Program-made: the position numbers and the translations under genes
Shown here: positions 35,981 through 44,591 of the stretch, in pieces
Numbering within the stretch: the first letter of the stretch is position 1
Layout: every line of letters begins with the position of its first letter
DNA from: Nonomuraea rubra
GTDB taxonomy: Bacteria; Actinomycetota; Actinomycetes; Streptosporangiales; Streptosporangiaceae
Length of the DNA: 64,000 nucleotides
NCBI RefSeq assembly: GCF_014207985.1
Contig: NZ_JACHMI010000001.1
Span: forward strand, 4,695,001 to 4,759,000
Reading direction: 5' to 3'
The notes under the pieces: generated by a model
What the model was told of the DNA's origin: nothing
Database searches by the model: none
Seen by the model: only the letters and a program-made list of their open reading frames with translations

Positions 35981-37843
35981 TCACCACAGGACCCAGGGGC
36001 TCTCGGCGCCGCCGCCCCAGGTCGAACCGCCCGTCACCCGCCACCGCTGGCGGACGTCCGTCTTGGCGCCGGTCCGCGGGGCCGTCATCGTGAACGGCCC
36101 GCACACCGCGACGCCGCCCGCGCCCGGCGGGGCGACGCCGGTGCAGATGAACGGCTGGGAGCGGTTCGTGTCGGCGTCGGTGTCGTAGAGCTGCACGTGG
36201 ACGTCGGACCGTACGGAGGCGGATCCTCTGATCTGGCCCTTGAGGTGGATGGTGTCGCCGACCACGGCCATGCAGGGCGACATCTCGACGCCGCTGCCCG
36301 TGGCGAGCCAGCTGCGGCAGCGCCACACCGGCGCCGCCGGCTCCTCGGAGGGCGGCTCCCCGCCGTCGTCCGGCACTTCCACCGTGGGGGACGACTTCGC
36401 CGGCTTGGGCGTGCGGACCCGGCGCGTGGGCGGGGCGGTCGAGGCCGGAGGGGTGGACGGGGCCGGGACGACGGTCTTCGGCTTGTCCTGCGGCTTGTCG
36501 AGCAGCTCGAGGTCCTTCGGCGACGGGGTGTCGATGGGCGGGGTGGGGGTCACGACCGGCGGGTCCGCCGCCTGACCGGCAGGTGGCGTCGAGGCGGCGG
36601 CAACGGGTGCCGGGTCCGCGTCCGGTGCCCGCCACGGGGCGATGACCGCCACCGCGGCGCCGGACAGGGCCAGCGCCGCGGTGACGGCCGCGGCGATGAC
36701 CAGGCGCTGCCGCGACCGGCCGCGCCTGGCCGAGGTCTGCGTGTCGTCGCCATCGGACGGAACCGCGCCCGCCCCCTGCGCCCGGCCGGGCGGCGGCGCG
36801 GCGGGGTGCGGCGGGGTGGGGTGCGACAGCGGGGTGGGGTGCGACAGCGGGGCGGGGTGCGACAACTGGGCGGGGTGTGACGGCGGGGCGGGCGAGGGCG
36901 GGGTGGGTGAGGGTGAGGCGGGCGGCGGCGGGGCCGGGGCCGGGTGGCTTACGGCGGGTAGGGGCTCAGAGGTGGCGGAGACGGCTTCGGCCCGGGGGAC
37001 CGGCGGCAGGGCCGGCAGGCCGGCCAGCGACGGCGCCGCCTCCTTCAGCGCCGCCGCCACCGCGTGGGCGCCGGGACGTACGGCCGGGTCCTTGGCGGCG
37101 CAGGCCGCGAGGAGCGCCCACAAGGAGTCCGGCATGCCGGGGAGCCGGCGGGGCGAGGCGGTGGCGTGCTGGCGGAGCAGCGCCATCGGGTGGTCGCCGA
37201 CGAACGGGGGCCGCCCGGCGAGCAGCTCGTAGATGATCAGGCCGAGGGCGTACACGTCCACGGGCGCGCCCGCGGCGGCGCCGTCGGCCACCTCGGGGGC
37301 CAGGTAGGCGGGGGTGCCGATGACAGCGCTGGTCTGGGTGAGGCCCGGGCCGTGGACGATGCGCGCCACCCCGAAGTCCGTCAGCCGTGCCTGGCCCGTG
37401 ACCCCGTCGAGCAGGACGTTGCCCGGCTTGACGTCCCGGTGCACGACGCCGACCGCGTGGGCGACCGCCAGCGCCTCGGCGACCTGGGCCGCCAGCCGGG
37501 CCGCTTCCCCGGGAGGCAGCGTGCCGCGCTGCCGGAGCAGGCCGCGCAGGTCCCCGCCCTCGACGAGGTCCATGACGAGGGCGAGGCGATCTCCCTCGAT
37601 GACGAAGTCGCGGACCGTGACGATGTGGGGGTGGCGCAGGCTGCGCATCACGTTGCGCTCCTGCACGAACCGCAGGACCAGGTCGGGATCCCCGGCCAGG
37701 CCGTCGCGCAGCAGCTTGACCGCCACGATCTCCCCGGTGTCGCGTTGCCGCGCCCGCCAGACCGTCCCCATCGCGCCGCCGCCGATCTCCTCCAGCAGCA
37801 CGTACCGGCTGCCCAGAGCCGCCTCGGACTCGCCCTGAGCCAT
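35981..37843 (-). CDS. Transmembrane serine/threonine protein kinase (PASTA-less)
   Basis: A 620-residue kinase. The cytosolic kinase domain spans about residues 13-270 with EIGGGAMGTVWRA (P-loop), VAVKLL (Lys), VHRDVKPGNVLL (catalytic loop), TDFG and GTPAYLAPEV. A Pro-rich linker with hexapeptide repeats (LSHPTP-type, about 318-342), one TM helix (about 381-408) and a Thr/Pro-rich external stalk follow. A C-terminal domain of about 115 residues with four Cys begins WRCRSWLATGSGVEMSPC. That external domain is not PASTA and I do not recognise it; it may be the sensor. Confidence 0.93.
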   Translation of the reverse strand: MAQGESEAALGSRYVLLEEIGGGAMGTVWRARQRDTGEIVAVKLLRDGLAGDPDLVLRFVQERNVMRSLRHPHIVTVRDFVIEGDRLALVMDLVEGGDLRGLLRQRGTLPPGEAARLAAQVAEALAVAHAVGVVHRDVKPGNVLLDGVTGQARLTDFGVARIVHGPGLTQTSAVIGTPAYLAPEVADGAAAGAPVDVYALGLIIYELLAGRPPFVGDHPMALLRQHATASPRRLPGMPDSLWALLAACAAKDPAVRPGAHAVAAALKEAAPSLAGLPALPPVPRAEAVSATSEPLPAVSHPAPAPPPPASPSPTPPSPAPPSHPAQLSHPAPLSHPTPLSHPTPPHPAAPPPGRAQGAGAVPSDGDDTQTSARRGRSRQRLVIAAAVTAALALSGAAVAVIAPWRAPDADPAPVAAASTPPAGQAADPPVVTPTPPIDTPSPKDLELLDKPQDKPKTVVPAPSTPPASTAPPTRRVRTPKPAKSSPTVEVPDDGGEPPSEEPAAPVWRCRSWLATGSGVEMSPCMAVVGDTIHLKGQIRGSASVRSDVHVQLYDTDADTNRSQPFICTGVAPPGAGGVAVCGPFTMTAPRTGAKTDVRQRWRVTGGSTWGGGAESPWVLW

Positions 37844-37935
37844 CAGTGATGATCCCCCTCCGCTAGGTGGAGATCAACAATAGTCAGGACGGCCGGGCAG
37901 CAGGAAGGTCACGGGTGGCGAGCCGGCCGTCCCGT

Positions 37936-38676
37936 TCAGGCGCGGGTCTGGTCCGTGGGGCGGATGAGGAGCTCGTTGACCGCGACGTGCTCCGGCTGGG
38001 TGGCCGCGTACAGGACGGCGGCGGCGATGTCCTCGGGCCGCAGGGTGCGCATGGACTCGGCCAGCTCCCGTGCGGCGGCCCGCATCGTGGGATCGGTGAT
38101 GTGAGTCGTCAATTCGGTGGCGACGAAGCCGGGCTCGACGACCACGACGCGCACGCCCTGCGCGGTCACCTCCTGCCGCAGGGACTCGGAGAAGGCGTTG
38201 ATGCCGAACTTCGTCGCGGCGTAGACGCCGCTGTAGGCGGAGGCGGTCCGGCCCGAGGTCGAGGAGACCTGCACGACGATGCCCCTGCGCTCCAGCAGGT
38301 GCGGCAGGGCCGCGTGGACCGCGTACATCGAGCCGAGCAGGTTGGTCTCCACCATGCGCGTCCACTGCGTGGTGTCCGCGCCCGCGATCGGGCCGTTGAG
38401 CATCACCCCGGCGTTGTTCACCAGGATGTCCAGGGCGCCGAAGCGCTCGACGGTCTGCGCGACGGCGGCCCGTACCGACTCCTGGTCGGTCACGTCCAGC
38501 TCCAGGGGGAGCAGCTCGCCGGGCGCCTGGTCCGCCAGGAGCTTCAGCCGGTCGGCGCGCCGGCCGCCGGCCGCGACGCGGGCTCCGGCCGCCGACAGCG
38601 CCAGCGCGGTGGCCTCGCCGATGCCCGAGGACGCTCCGGTGACGAGGGCGACCTTGCCGTTCAACGTGGTGTTCAT
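37936..38676 (-). CDS. Short-chain dehydrogenase/reductase
   Basis: A 246-residue classical SDR: VALVTGASSGIGEAT, NNAGVMLNGP, VSSTSG and the catalytic YAATK. The start at ATG 38676 (MNTTLNGKVALVTG) is typical; an ATG six codons upstream is possible. It is divergent from a TetR gene with two shared operator repeats between them, so it is most likely the TetR's target. Substrate unknown. Confidence 0.93.
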   Translation of the reverse strand: MNTTLNGKVALVTGASSGIGEATALALSAAGARVAAGGRRADRLKLLADQAPGELLPLELDVTDQESVRAAVAQTVERFGALDILVNNAGVMLNGPIAGADTTQWTRMVETNLLGSMYAVHAALPHLLERRGIVVQVSSTSGRTASAYSGVYAATKFGINAFSESLRQEVTAQGVRVVVVEPGFVATELTTHITDPTMRAAARELAESMRTLRPEDIAAAVLYAATQPEHVAVNELLIRPTDQTRA

Positions 38677-38702
38677 GAGGGTGCTTCTTCCCATCTGGTA
38701 AG

Positions 38703-38759
38703 CGGACCGGTTGGTCACCTTTTCACGGTAACGCATGAAACGGACCGGTCGGTCACCTT
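38703..38759. promoter_or_regulatory. Two TetR operator repeats in the SDR/TetR intergenic region
   Basis: The 19-base motif CGGACCGGTyGGTCACCTT occurs at 38703-38721 and 38741-38759. Each contains GACCGGTC or a near version, so each is partly palindromic, and centres are 38 bp apart. They sit between divergent SDR and TetR genes. Confidence 0.75.
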
Positions 38760-38788
38760 GGGGTAAGCTGGTAGCGGAAGGGAGGCTC

Positions 38789-39433
38789 ATGGCTGGGACC
38801 ACGCCCGCCGCCTCGTCACGCAGCGACGCGGTGCGCAACCGCCGGCTGCTGCTGGACGCCGCGGCGCAGATGTTCGCCGAGCGCGGCGTCGAGGTGTCCA
38901 TCGGTGAGATCGCGCAGCGGGCCGGGGTGGGGAAGGGCACGGTCTTCCGGCACTTCTCCTCCAAGGACGAGCTGCTGGCGGCGATCATGCTCGGCCTGCT
39001 CGGCGAGCTCACCGACACCGGCGGCGAACTGCTCACGGCCGACGACGCCGGATCGGCGCTGCGCCGGTTCATGACCGCCTGCGTGGAGACCTTCGTCAGG
39101 GACCGGGCGTTCTGCGAGACCGTCGGGCGCCCGTCCCTGCAGCACGCGGGGGTGCGGGAGGCCATCCGGCGCCTCTGCGAGGTCGCCGAAGCGCTCACCG
39201 ACCGCGCCCGCCGGGAGGGCGCCGTCCGTCCCGGCATCACCGGCATCGACGTCGTCCTGCTGGTGAGCGGCATCCAGCACACGGCCGAGCCGCTGCTCGC
39301 CGCCGAGCCCGAGGCGTGGCGGCGCTACCTGGAGCTGGCCATCGACGGCATCACCACCGACACGGGCCGGGCACTCCCGCACCCGCCTCCGAGCCACCTG
39401 CCGCTGGCCGGGGACACCGGAGGTGCCGCCTGA
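38789..39433 (+). CDS. TetR family regulator
   Basis: A 214-residue repressor with HTH at about residues 30-70 (VSIGEIAQRAGVGKGTVFRH then FSSKDEL). The helical domain is of the SbtR-like C-terminal type (common in actinomycetes). The start is ATG 38789 with GGAAGGGAGG upstream. The two upstream operator repeats imply autoregulation and control of the divergent SDR. It converges on the next gene with a 1-base gap. Confidence 0.93.
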   Translation: MAGTTPAASSRSDAVRNRRLLLDAAAQMFAERGVEVSIGEIAQRAGVGKGTVFRHFSSKDELLAAIMLGLLGELTDTGGELLTADDAGSALRRFMTACVETFVRDRAFCETVGRPSLQHAGVREAIRRLCEVAEALTDRARREGAVRPGITGIDVVLLVSGIQHTAEPLLAAEPEAWRRYLELAIDGITTDTGRALPHPPPSHLPLAGDTGGAA

Positions 39434-39434
39434 C

Positions 39435-39860
39435 TCAGCGCCTGCCCTGCCAGGAGTAGAAGGAGCCGTGCAGGTGCTCGAACCGGTGGTCGACGGGGTC
39501 CGCCGACCACTCCGCGCCCTCCAGGATCCGGCCCGGATCGCCCTGCGGGCTCCAGGCGTAGCCGTACGGGCTGTGCAGGGACTCGCCCTGCTGGAAGACG
39601 ACCACCCCGTGCTCGCGGCGAACCTGCTCGAACTCCAACCCGCCGATGGTCCGGGGACCGAGCCGCTCGCCCTCCTGCACCGTGCGGGCGTACGTCTCCA
39701 GCTCCGCGGCCGAGCGGATGAGCCGCTGGTCGCCGGTGTCGCGGAAGGCCACGATCGCCACGACCACGCCGGCCGCGAGGGCGAGCACGCCGAGGAACGC
39801 CGTCACTCTCGCACCGGTACCGCTGATCGCCATCGAGGGCCTCCGGCTCGTCGTCATCAC
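39435..39860 (-). CDS. Single-pass membrane protein of unknown function
   Basis: A 141-residue protein: one TM helix (about residues 18-40, VTAFLGVLALAAGVVVAIVA) and an outside domain of about 100 residues. The latter includes ELETYARTVQEGERLG and YGYAWSPQGDPGRILEGAEW, with WSADPVDHRFEHLHGSFYSW at the end. I do not recognise the family. No partner is evident; it is convergent with the TetR gene. Confidence 0.7.
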   Translation of the reverse strand: MMTTSRRPSMAISGTGARVTAFLGVLALAAGVVVAIVAFRDTGDQRLIRSAAELETYARTVQEGERLGPRTIGGLEFEQVRREHGVVVFQQGESLHSPYGYAWSPQGDPGRILEGAEWSADPVDHRFEHLHGSFYSWQGRR

Positions 39861-39896
39861 GGACGATCATACGCGAGCATGACGGTGTCAAACCGG

Positions 39897-40140
39897 TCAC
39901 AACAGCGGTCTCATTGCGCGGGCCGCGTGCTCGTTGGCCAGTTCCTCCGCCACCTGGTCGCCGCCCGCGTTCCGCCACTGGGCGACGATGTCCTTCCACG
40001 CCGACAGCGGCTTGCGGCCGAAGACGACGGCGGCACTGCCGTCCCCCATGATCGGGTTGAGCTGCGCGCCCTTGCTCACCGAGGTGGCCGAGCGCAGGCC
40101 GTTGCCCGGGTTGGGGATGCTCCTGGGCAGGGTCGATCAG
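39897..40140 (-). pseudogene. Sugar ABC solute-binding protein, C-terminal relic
   Basis: The minus strand encodes SIPNPGNGLRSATSVSKGAQ, LNPIMGDGSAAVVFGRKPLS and AWKDIVAQWRNAGGDQVAEE, then NEHAARAMRPLL and stop. This is the C-terminal end of a family 1 sugar-binding protein. There is no signal peptide, lobe I or transporter partner. Upstream at 40161-40175 is a LacI-type operator, probably the original sugar-operon control site brought close by deletion. Confidence 0.65.
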
Positions 40141-40160
40141 GCCCTTAAGTTGCGTCCATG

Positions 40161-40175
40161 TGGGAAGCGTTTCCA
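40161..40175. promoter_or_regulatory. LacI-family operator-like palindrome
   Basis: TGGGAAGCGTTTCCA is a near-perfect palindrome with the central CG typical of LacI/CcpA-family sites. It lies just upstream of the binding-protein relic. Confidence 0.5.
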
Positions 40176-40220
40176 TCCCTGCCCGCCGTGAGGGCCGGCC
40201 CAAGCGGGCGGATGACTCCG

Positions 40221-40883
40221 TTACCGGCGGAACGCCCTGATCGCCAGCACGGACGGGATGGGCTGCTCGCGCGGCTCGGACACGTGATCGATGCTCAGCC
40301 CGGCGCCGACGAACGCGTTGATCAGGCCGGGCAGCGGCACGTGGCTCATGCCGAGCCGCTCCCGGATCCCGCCCACGCGCCACCACGGCGCGTGCTCGTG
40401 CCTGCCCGCCGTCCGGTACGAAGGATGGACGATCAGCGCGCCGTCCTGCCGGTTCTCCACGTGCGGGCCGTTGAAGCACGGGTGCACGCCGTAGAACAGC
40501 AGCAGGCCGCCTGGGACCAGGACCCGGGCCGCCTCCCTCAGCGCCCCGGCGAAGTCGTCGACGTCGGTCGAGATCCACAGCGCGGTGACGGTGCCGAAGG
40601 TGCCCGCGGCGAACGGCAGCGCCGTCGCGTCGCCCTGCAGCAGCGGCGCGCGATCCCGGCGCCGGGCGAGCCGCAGCTGGTCGGCCGAGCGGTCGAGGCC
40701 GATGACGGTGCGGCCGGTGGACCGGATCGCGTCAAGATACTGGCCGGTGCCGCAGCCGAGGTCCAGGCAGCGGCCCGCGCCGGGGCCGAGCAGTTCGACG
40801 ACGCGGGCGAGGTTGGCGGCGGCGCCGTCCGCGTTCATGTCGTCGTACCACTCGGCCTGCCCGTCATAGCGTGCGGTGGTCAT
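40221..40883 (-). CDS. Class I SAM-dependent methyltransferase
   Basis: A 220-residue enzyme with CLDLGCGTGQYLDAIRSTG (motif I, about residues 38-56), VIGLDRSADQL, GDATALPFA, and VLVPGGLLLFYGVHPC. The start at ATG 40883 (MTTARYDGQAEWYDDM) matches family N-termini. Substrate unknown. Divergent from an SDR gene 90 bases away. Confidence 0.9.
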   Translation of the reverse strand: MTTARYDGQAEWYDDMNADGAAANLARVVELLGPGAGRCLDLGCGTGQYLDAIRSTGRTVIGLDRSADQLRLARRRDRAPLLQGDATALPFAAGTFGTVTALWISTDVDDFAGALREAARVLVPGGLLLFYGVHPCFNGPHVENRQDGALIVHPSYRTAGRHEHAPWWRVGGIRERLGMSHVPLPGLINAFVGAGLSIDHVSEPREQPIPSVLAIRAFRR

Positions 40884-40972
40884 GATCCATTCATACCGGT
40901 GAACAGCGTCGATGGCTGTGGCGTCGCTCACACCGTGTCACAGCCCGGGGGAGTGTTCCGTCTTCAGAGGGC

Positions 40973-41716
40973 ATGACGAACACGGAACGCACCTCGGTGC
41001 TGATCACCGGCGGCAACAAGGGCCTCGGCCTCGAAGCGGCCCGGCGGCTCGGCGAGCTGGGCTGGACGATCTTCCTCGGCTCGCGGGACGAGGACCGCGG
41101 GCGGGCGGCCGCGGGCAAGCTGGCCGCCGGCGGCGCGAACGTGGTCCTGGTCCCGCTCGACGTGACCTCGGACGAGTCGGTCGCCGCCGCGGAACGGCTC
41201 GTCCGCGAGCACACCGACCGGCTGGACGTGCTGATCAACAACGCCGGCGCGCCGGGAAGGGGCATCCCGCCCGCGCAGGCGACGGCCGCGGAGATCCACG
41301 CGGTCTACGACACCAACGTGTACGGGCCGGTCAGGGTCACGCACGCCTTCCTGCCGCTGCTGCGGGCCTCGGAGCATCCGAGGGTCGTGATGGTGTCCAG
41401 CGCCGGCGGCGCCTTCTCCGTCGTGACCGATCCCGGGCAGCCCGTCTCGAAGCTGCACGAACTCGCCTACAGCTCCTCGAAGGCGGCGCTGAACATGATC
41501 ACCGTCCGGTACGCCCAGGCGCTCCCGGACATCAAGTTCAACCTCGCCACCCCCGGCGAGGTCGCCAACCGCAAGTTCGCCGCCACCGACATGAACCACC
41601 ACACCGGCGAGCTGACGGTCACCGAGGGCACCGACTCGATCGTCAGGCTCGCGACCCTCGGCCCCGACGGGCCGACCGGGATCTTCGTCGACCGCCTCGG
41701 CCCCGTCGCCTGGTGA
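40973..41716 (+). CDS. Short-chain dehydrogenase/reductase next to an ECF41 sigma factor
   Basis: A 247-residue SDR with the cofactor site VLITGGNKGLGLEA, NNAGAPGRG and the catalytic YSSSK. The GNKGLG form resembles carbonyl-reductase-like SDRs. It lies 43 bases before the ECF41-type sigma gene. ECF41 sigma factors are normally coupled to a carboxymuconolactone decarboxylase, oxidoreductase or epimerase gene as their sole target, so this is probably the 'COE' partner. Confidence 0.92.
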   Translation: MTNTERTSVLITGGNKGLGLEAARRLGELGWTIFLGSRDEDRGRAAAGKLAAGGANVVLVPLDVTSDESVAAAERLVREHTDRLDVLINNAGAPGRGIPPAQATAAEIHAVYDTNVYGPVRVTHAFLPLLRASEHPRVVMVSSAGGAFSVVTDPGQPVSKLHELAYSSSKAALNMITVRYAQALPDIKFNLATPGEVANRKFAATDMNHHTGELTVTEGTDSIVRLATLGPDGPTGIFVDRLGPVAW

Positions 41717-41759
41717 CCGGCGAGGGCCCGAGCCGGCTCCGATACGCTGGCGCCCTCCG

Positions 41760-42725
41760 ATGAGCAGGCGAGCCGAGGAGTGGGAACTGGTGTCCGGGGC
41801 GGCGGACGAGACGGGCGCGAACGCGTACCGGCCGCTGCTGTTCTCCATCGCGTACGGCATGACGGGCTCCGTGGGCGACGCCGAGGACCTCGTGCAGGAC
41901 GCGTTCCTCGGCCTGGCCAGGGCGCGCCGGGCCGGCACCGTGATCGCCGACCGGAAGGCGTACCTGACGACGGCGGTGACGCGGCTGGGCATCGACCACC
42001 TGAGGTCGGCGCGGGTGCGGCGGGAGACGTACGTGGGGGACTGGCTGCCCGAGCCGGTCGTCTCGGCCGGCTCGGGCGGGCCTGGGCCGGCCGAGCACGC
42101 CGAGCTGGCCGACTCGCTGTCGATGGCGTTCCTCGTGCTGCTGGAGTCCCTGTCGCCGGTCGAGCGGGCGGTGTTCGTGCTGCGCGAGGTGTTCGGGTAC
42201 GGCTACCCGGACGTGGCGCGCATCACCGGCAAGACGGAGGTGAACTGCCGGCAGATCTTCGCCCGCGCCAGGCAGCGCGTCACCGCCGGCGGGCGGGCGG
42301 ACACCGGCCCGCCGCCCCCGGCGCGGCGGGCCCGCGGTGAGGAGCTGGCCCGCAGGTTCTTCGACGCGGCCGCGGGCGGGGACCTGGACGCGCTGCTCGG
42401 CATGCTCGCGCCCGACGTCGTCCTGCACGGGGACGGCGGGGGCAAGGCGCAGGCGATCGCGAGGCCGGCGACCGGCGCGGATCGCGTCGCGAAGCTGCTC
42501 GTCGCCGGGCTCCGCCGCGTCGGCCGGCTCGGCGTCTCCTACCGGCCGGCCATGGTCAACGGCCGGCCGGGCGCCGTCATGTACGACGCGGAGGGCCGCG
42601 TGGCCGGTGTGGTCGGGCTCGACCTCGACGGCGGCGTCATCAGGGCGATCCACTCGGTGGTCAACCCCGACAAGCTCCGCCATCTCGGCCCGGTGTCCGA
42701 GGTGGCCCTCCTGCCGCAGCGCTGA
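41760..42725 (+). CDS. ECF41/SigJ-type RNA polymerase sigma factor with SnoaL-like C-terminus
   Basis: A 321-residue ECF sigma. Sigma2 is at about residues 22-90 (GDAEDLVQDAFLGLARARRA) and sigma4 at about 120-180 (LSPVERAVFVLREVFGYGYP). A C-terminal NTF2/SnoaL-like domain of about 130 residues follows. The three signature motifs of group ECF41 are all present: WLPEP in the linker, DGGGK, and NPDKL near the end. In that group the extension acts in place of an anti-sigma factor. It starts at ATG 41760, right after the SDR, and likely drives it. Confidence 0.95.
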   Translation: MSRRAEEWELVSGAADETGANAYRPLLFSIAYGMTGSVGDAEDLVQDAFLGLARARRAGTVIADRKAYLTTAVTRLGIDHLRSARVRRETYVGDWLPEPVVSAGSGGPGPAEHAELADSLSMAFLVLLESLSPVERAVFVLREVFGYGYPDVARITGKTEVNCRQIFARARQRVTAGGRADTGPPPPARRARGEELARRFFDAAAGGDLDALLGMLAPDVVLHGDGGGKAQAIARPATGADRVAKLLVAGLRRVGRLGVSYRPAMVNGRPGAVMYDAEGRVAGVVGLDLDGGVIRAIHSVVNPDKLRHLGPVSEVALLPQR

Positions 42726-42839
42726 CCCGGCGCGAGCCCACGGTTCGGATCGGGCGCCTGCCGGAGAGCCGGCCCGGCGCGGGGGCGCGGCTCCGACCCG
42801 CGCGCCTGACGGTGAGCCGGTCAGTGCCGGGGCGGTGGC

Positions 42840-43691
42840 TCAGGTCGGGACGTCCATGCGCTGCGTGCCGACGACCGACAGCAGGCGCAGCGCCTGCTCG
42901 GACGGCGAGCCGGGTGCGGCGGTGTAGATGACGACCTGCTGGTCCCGGTCGGTGATGTCGAGCACGTCGCAGTTGACGGTGACGGGGCCGACCAGCGGAT
43001 GCTGGAAGGTCTTGGTCATGACGGGCTCCGTGGCCACGTCGTGCGAGTCCCACAGCCGGGCGAACTCCGCGCTGCCCTCGTGCAGCTCGCGCACCAGCGC
43101 GGCCACCTCGGGATCGCCGGGGTAGCGGGCGGCGGTGGCGCGCAGGCGGCCGGTCGACATGCGGGCGAACTCCTCGACGTCCGACACCCCGTACAACCGC
43201 CGTCCCTGCGGGTGCGGCCCGAGGAAGGCCCGGCGCACCAGGTTCCGCTCGCGCCGCGGCAGGGCGGAGAAGTCCTCCATCAGCGCCGCCGCCAGGTCGT
43301 TCCAGGCGATCACCTCGATCGTCGCGGACGTCACGATCGCGGCGGCCTGCGGCAGCCGCCGCAGCAGGTCGAGGATGCTCTGGCGGACCTCGCGCGAGGG
43401 CCCGGGCGCCGGGGCCGGCGGCGCGCCGGCCAGGTGGTGGAGGTGGTCGCGCTCGGCGTCCGACAGGCGGAGGGCCCGGGCCAGCCCGGCCAGCACCTCG
43501 TGCGACGGGCGCGGCCCGCGGGCCTGCTCCAGCCGCGTGTAGTACTCGGTCGAGATGTAGGCCAGCTGCGCCGCCTCCTCGCGGCGCAACCCCGGCGTAC
43601 GGCGGCGCGGCCCGGCAGGCAGCCCCACGTCGGCGGGGGTGATCCGCTCGCGCCTGCTGCGCAGGAAGGCCGCCAGTTCTCGTCTGTCCAT
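42840..43691 (-). CDS. XRE-type regulator with MmyB-like ligand domain
   Basis: A 283-residue protein. HTH at about residues 10-75 includes LRREEAAQLAYISTEYYTRL and EQARGPRPSHEVL. The MmyB-like PAS-related domain (about 100-283) includes IEVIAWNDLAAALMEDFSAL, RRERNLVRRAFLGP and FQHPLVGPVTVNCD. These regulators typically sit divergent to a single SDR gene, as here, and are thought to bind fatty-acid-like ligands. The real start is ATG 43691; the frame stays open far upstream only because it runs antisense to the next genes. Confidence 0.92.
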   Translation of the reverse strand: MDRRELAAFLRSRRERITPADVGLPAGPRRRTPGLRREEAAQLAYISTEYYTRLEQARGPRPSHEVLAGLARALRLSDAERDHLHHLAGAPPAPAPGPSREVRQSILDLLRRLPQAAAIVTSATIEVIAWNDLAAALMEDFSALPRRERNLVRRAFLGPHPQGRRLYGVSDVEEFARMSTGRLRATAARYPGDPEVAALVRELHEGSAEFARLWDSHDVATEPVMTKTFQHPLVGPVTVNCDVLDITDRDQQVVIYTAAPGSPSEQALRLLSVVGTQRMDVPT

Positions 43692-43720
43692 ACCCCCAGC
43701 CTGCCCCGAGTCCGGGCATG

Positions 43721-43745
43721 CCAGGCATGTACTGCTGATACCTGG
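43721..43745. promoter_or_regulatory. Inverted repeat between XRE/MmyB gene and SDR
   Basis: CCAGGcAT at 43721-43728 and ATaCCTGG at 43738-43745 mirror each other except for one position, in the 87-base divergent region. A plausible operator for the regulator. Confidence 0.4.
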
Positions 43746-43778
43746 ATGAGCCGCGGGCGCTGCCGCAGGCTCGTATCC

Positions 43779-44561
43779 ATGCACACCATCGATGACATCT
43801 CCACGGGCCTGCTGGCCGGCAAGGTCGCCTTCATCACCGGCGCGGGGCGCGGCATCGGCGCCGCCGCGGCGCGGCTGTTCGCCGCGGAAGGCGCCAGGGT
43901 GCTGCTCGCGGCCCGTACGGAGGAGCAGCTCAAGACGGTGACCGAGGAGGTGCGGGCGGCGGGCGGCACCGCTGACTACACGGTGTGCGACCTGGCCGAC
44001 GCCGGGTCCGTGCGCGCCGCCGTCGATCGGGTCGTGGACCTGTACGGCCGCCTCGACGTCGCCTTCAACAACGGCGCGACCATCACGCCGCCCGGCCCGG
44101 TCGACGAGGTGGCCGAGGCCGACTTCGACCACCTCTACACCGTCAACCTGAAGGGCCCGTGGCTGGCCATGACCGCCGAGGTCGCCGCCATCCGGGCCAC
44201 CGCCGGCACGGGCGCCATCGTCAACAACTCCAGCGTCGGCAGCCTGATGGGCAACCCCGAGCTGCCCGCCTACGGGGCGATGAAGCGGGCCGTCAACAGC
44301 CTCACGGAGTCGGCCGCCGTCACGTACGGGCCGGAGGGGATCCGCGTCAACGCGATCGCCCCTGGCGGCACGATGACCGAGATGATCCGTACGTGGGAGC
44401 GGCACTCGCCCGGCCTCGTCGAGCGGCTCAGGCCGCGCATCCCGCTGGGCCGCACCGCCGACCCTGAGGAGATCGCGCAGGCCGCCGCGTGGCTGCTCAG
44501 CGACCGCGCCTCGTACGTGACCGGCACCGTGCTCAGGGTGGACGGCGGCGCCCGCGCCTGA
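43779..44561 (+). CDS. Short-chain dehydrogenase/reductase
   Basis: A 260-residue SDR: VAFITGAGRGIGAAAARLFA, catalytic YGAMK and the C-terminal VTGTVLRVDGGARA. The usual NNAG reads FNNGAT here. Likely target of the divergent XRE/MmyB-type regulator. Role unknown; such enzymes reduce ketones or oxidise alcohols. Confidence 0.93.
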   Translation: MHTIDDISTGLLAGKVAFITGAGRGIGAAAARLFAAEGARVLLAARTEEQLKTVTEEVRAAGGTADYTVCDLADAGSVRAAVDRVVDLYGRLDVAFNNGATITPPGPVDEVAEADFDHLYTVNLKGPWLAMTAEVAAIRATAGTGAIVNNSSVGSLMGNPELPAYGAMKRAVNSLTESAAVTYGPEGIRVNAIAPGGTMTEMIRTWERHSPGLVERLRPRIPLGRTADPEEIAQAAAWLLSDRASYVTGTVLRVDGGARA

Positions 44562-44591
44562 CCCGCCACCCCGCACTGCAAAAATGCGGAT

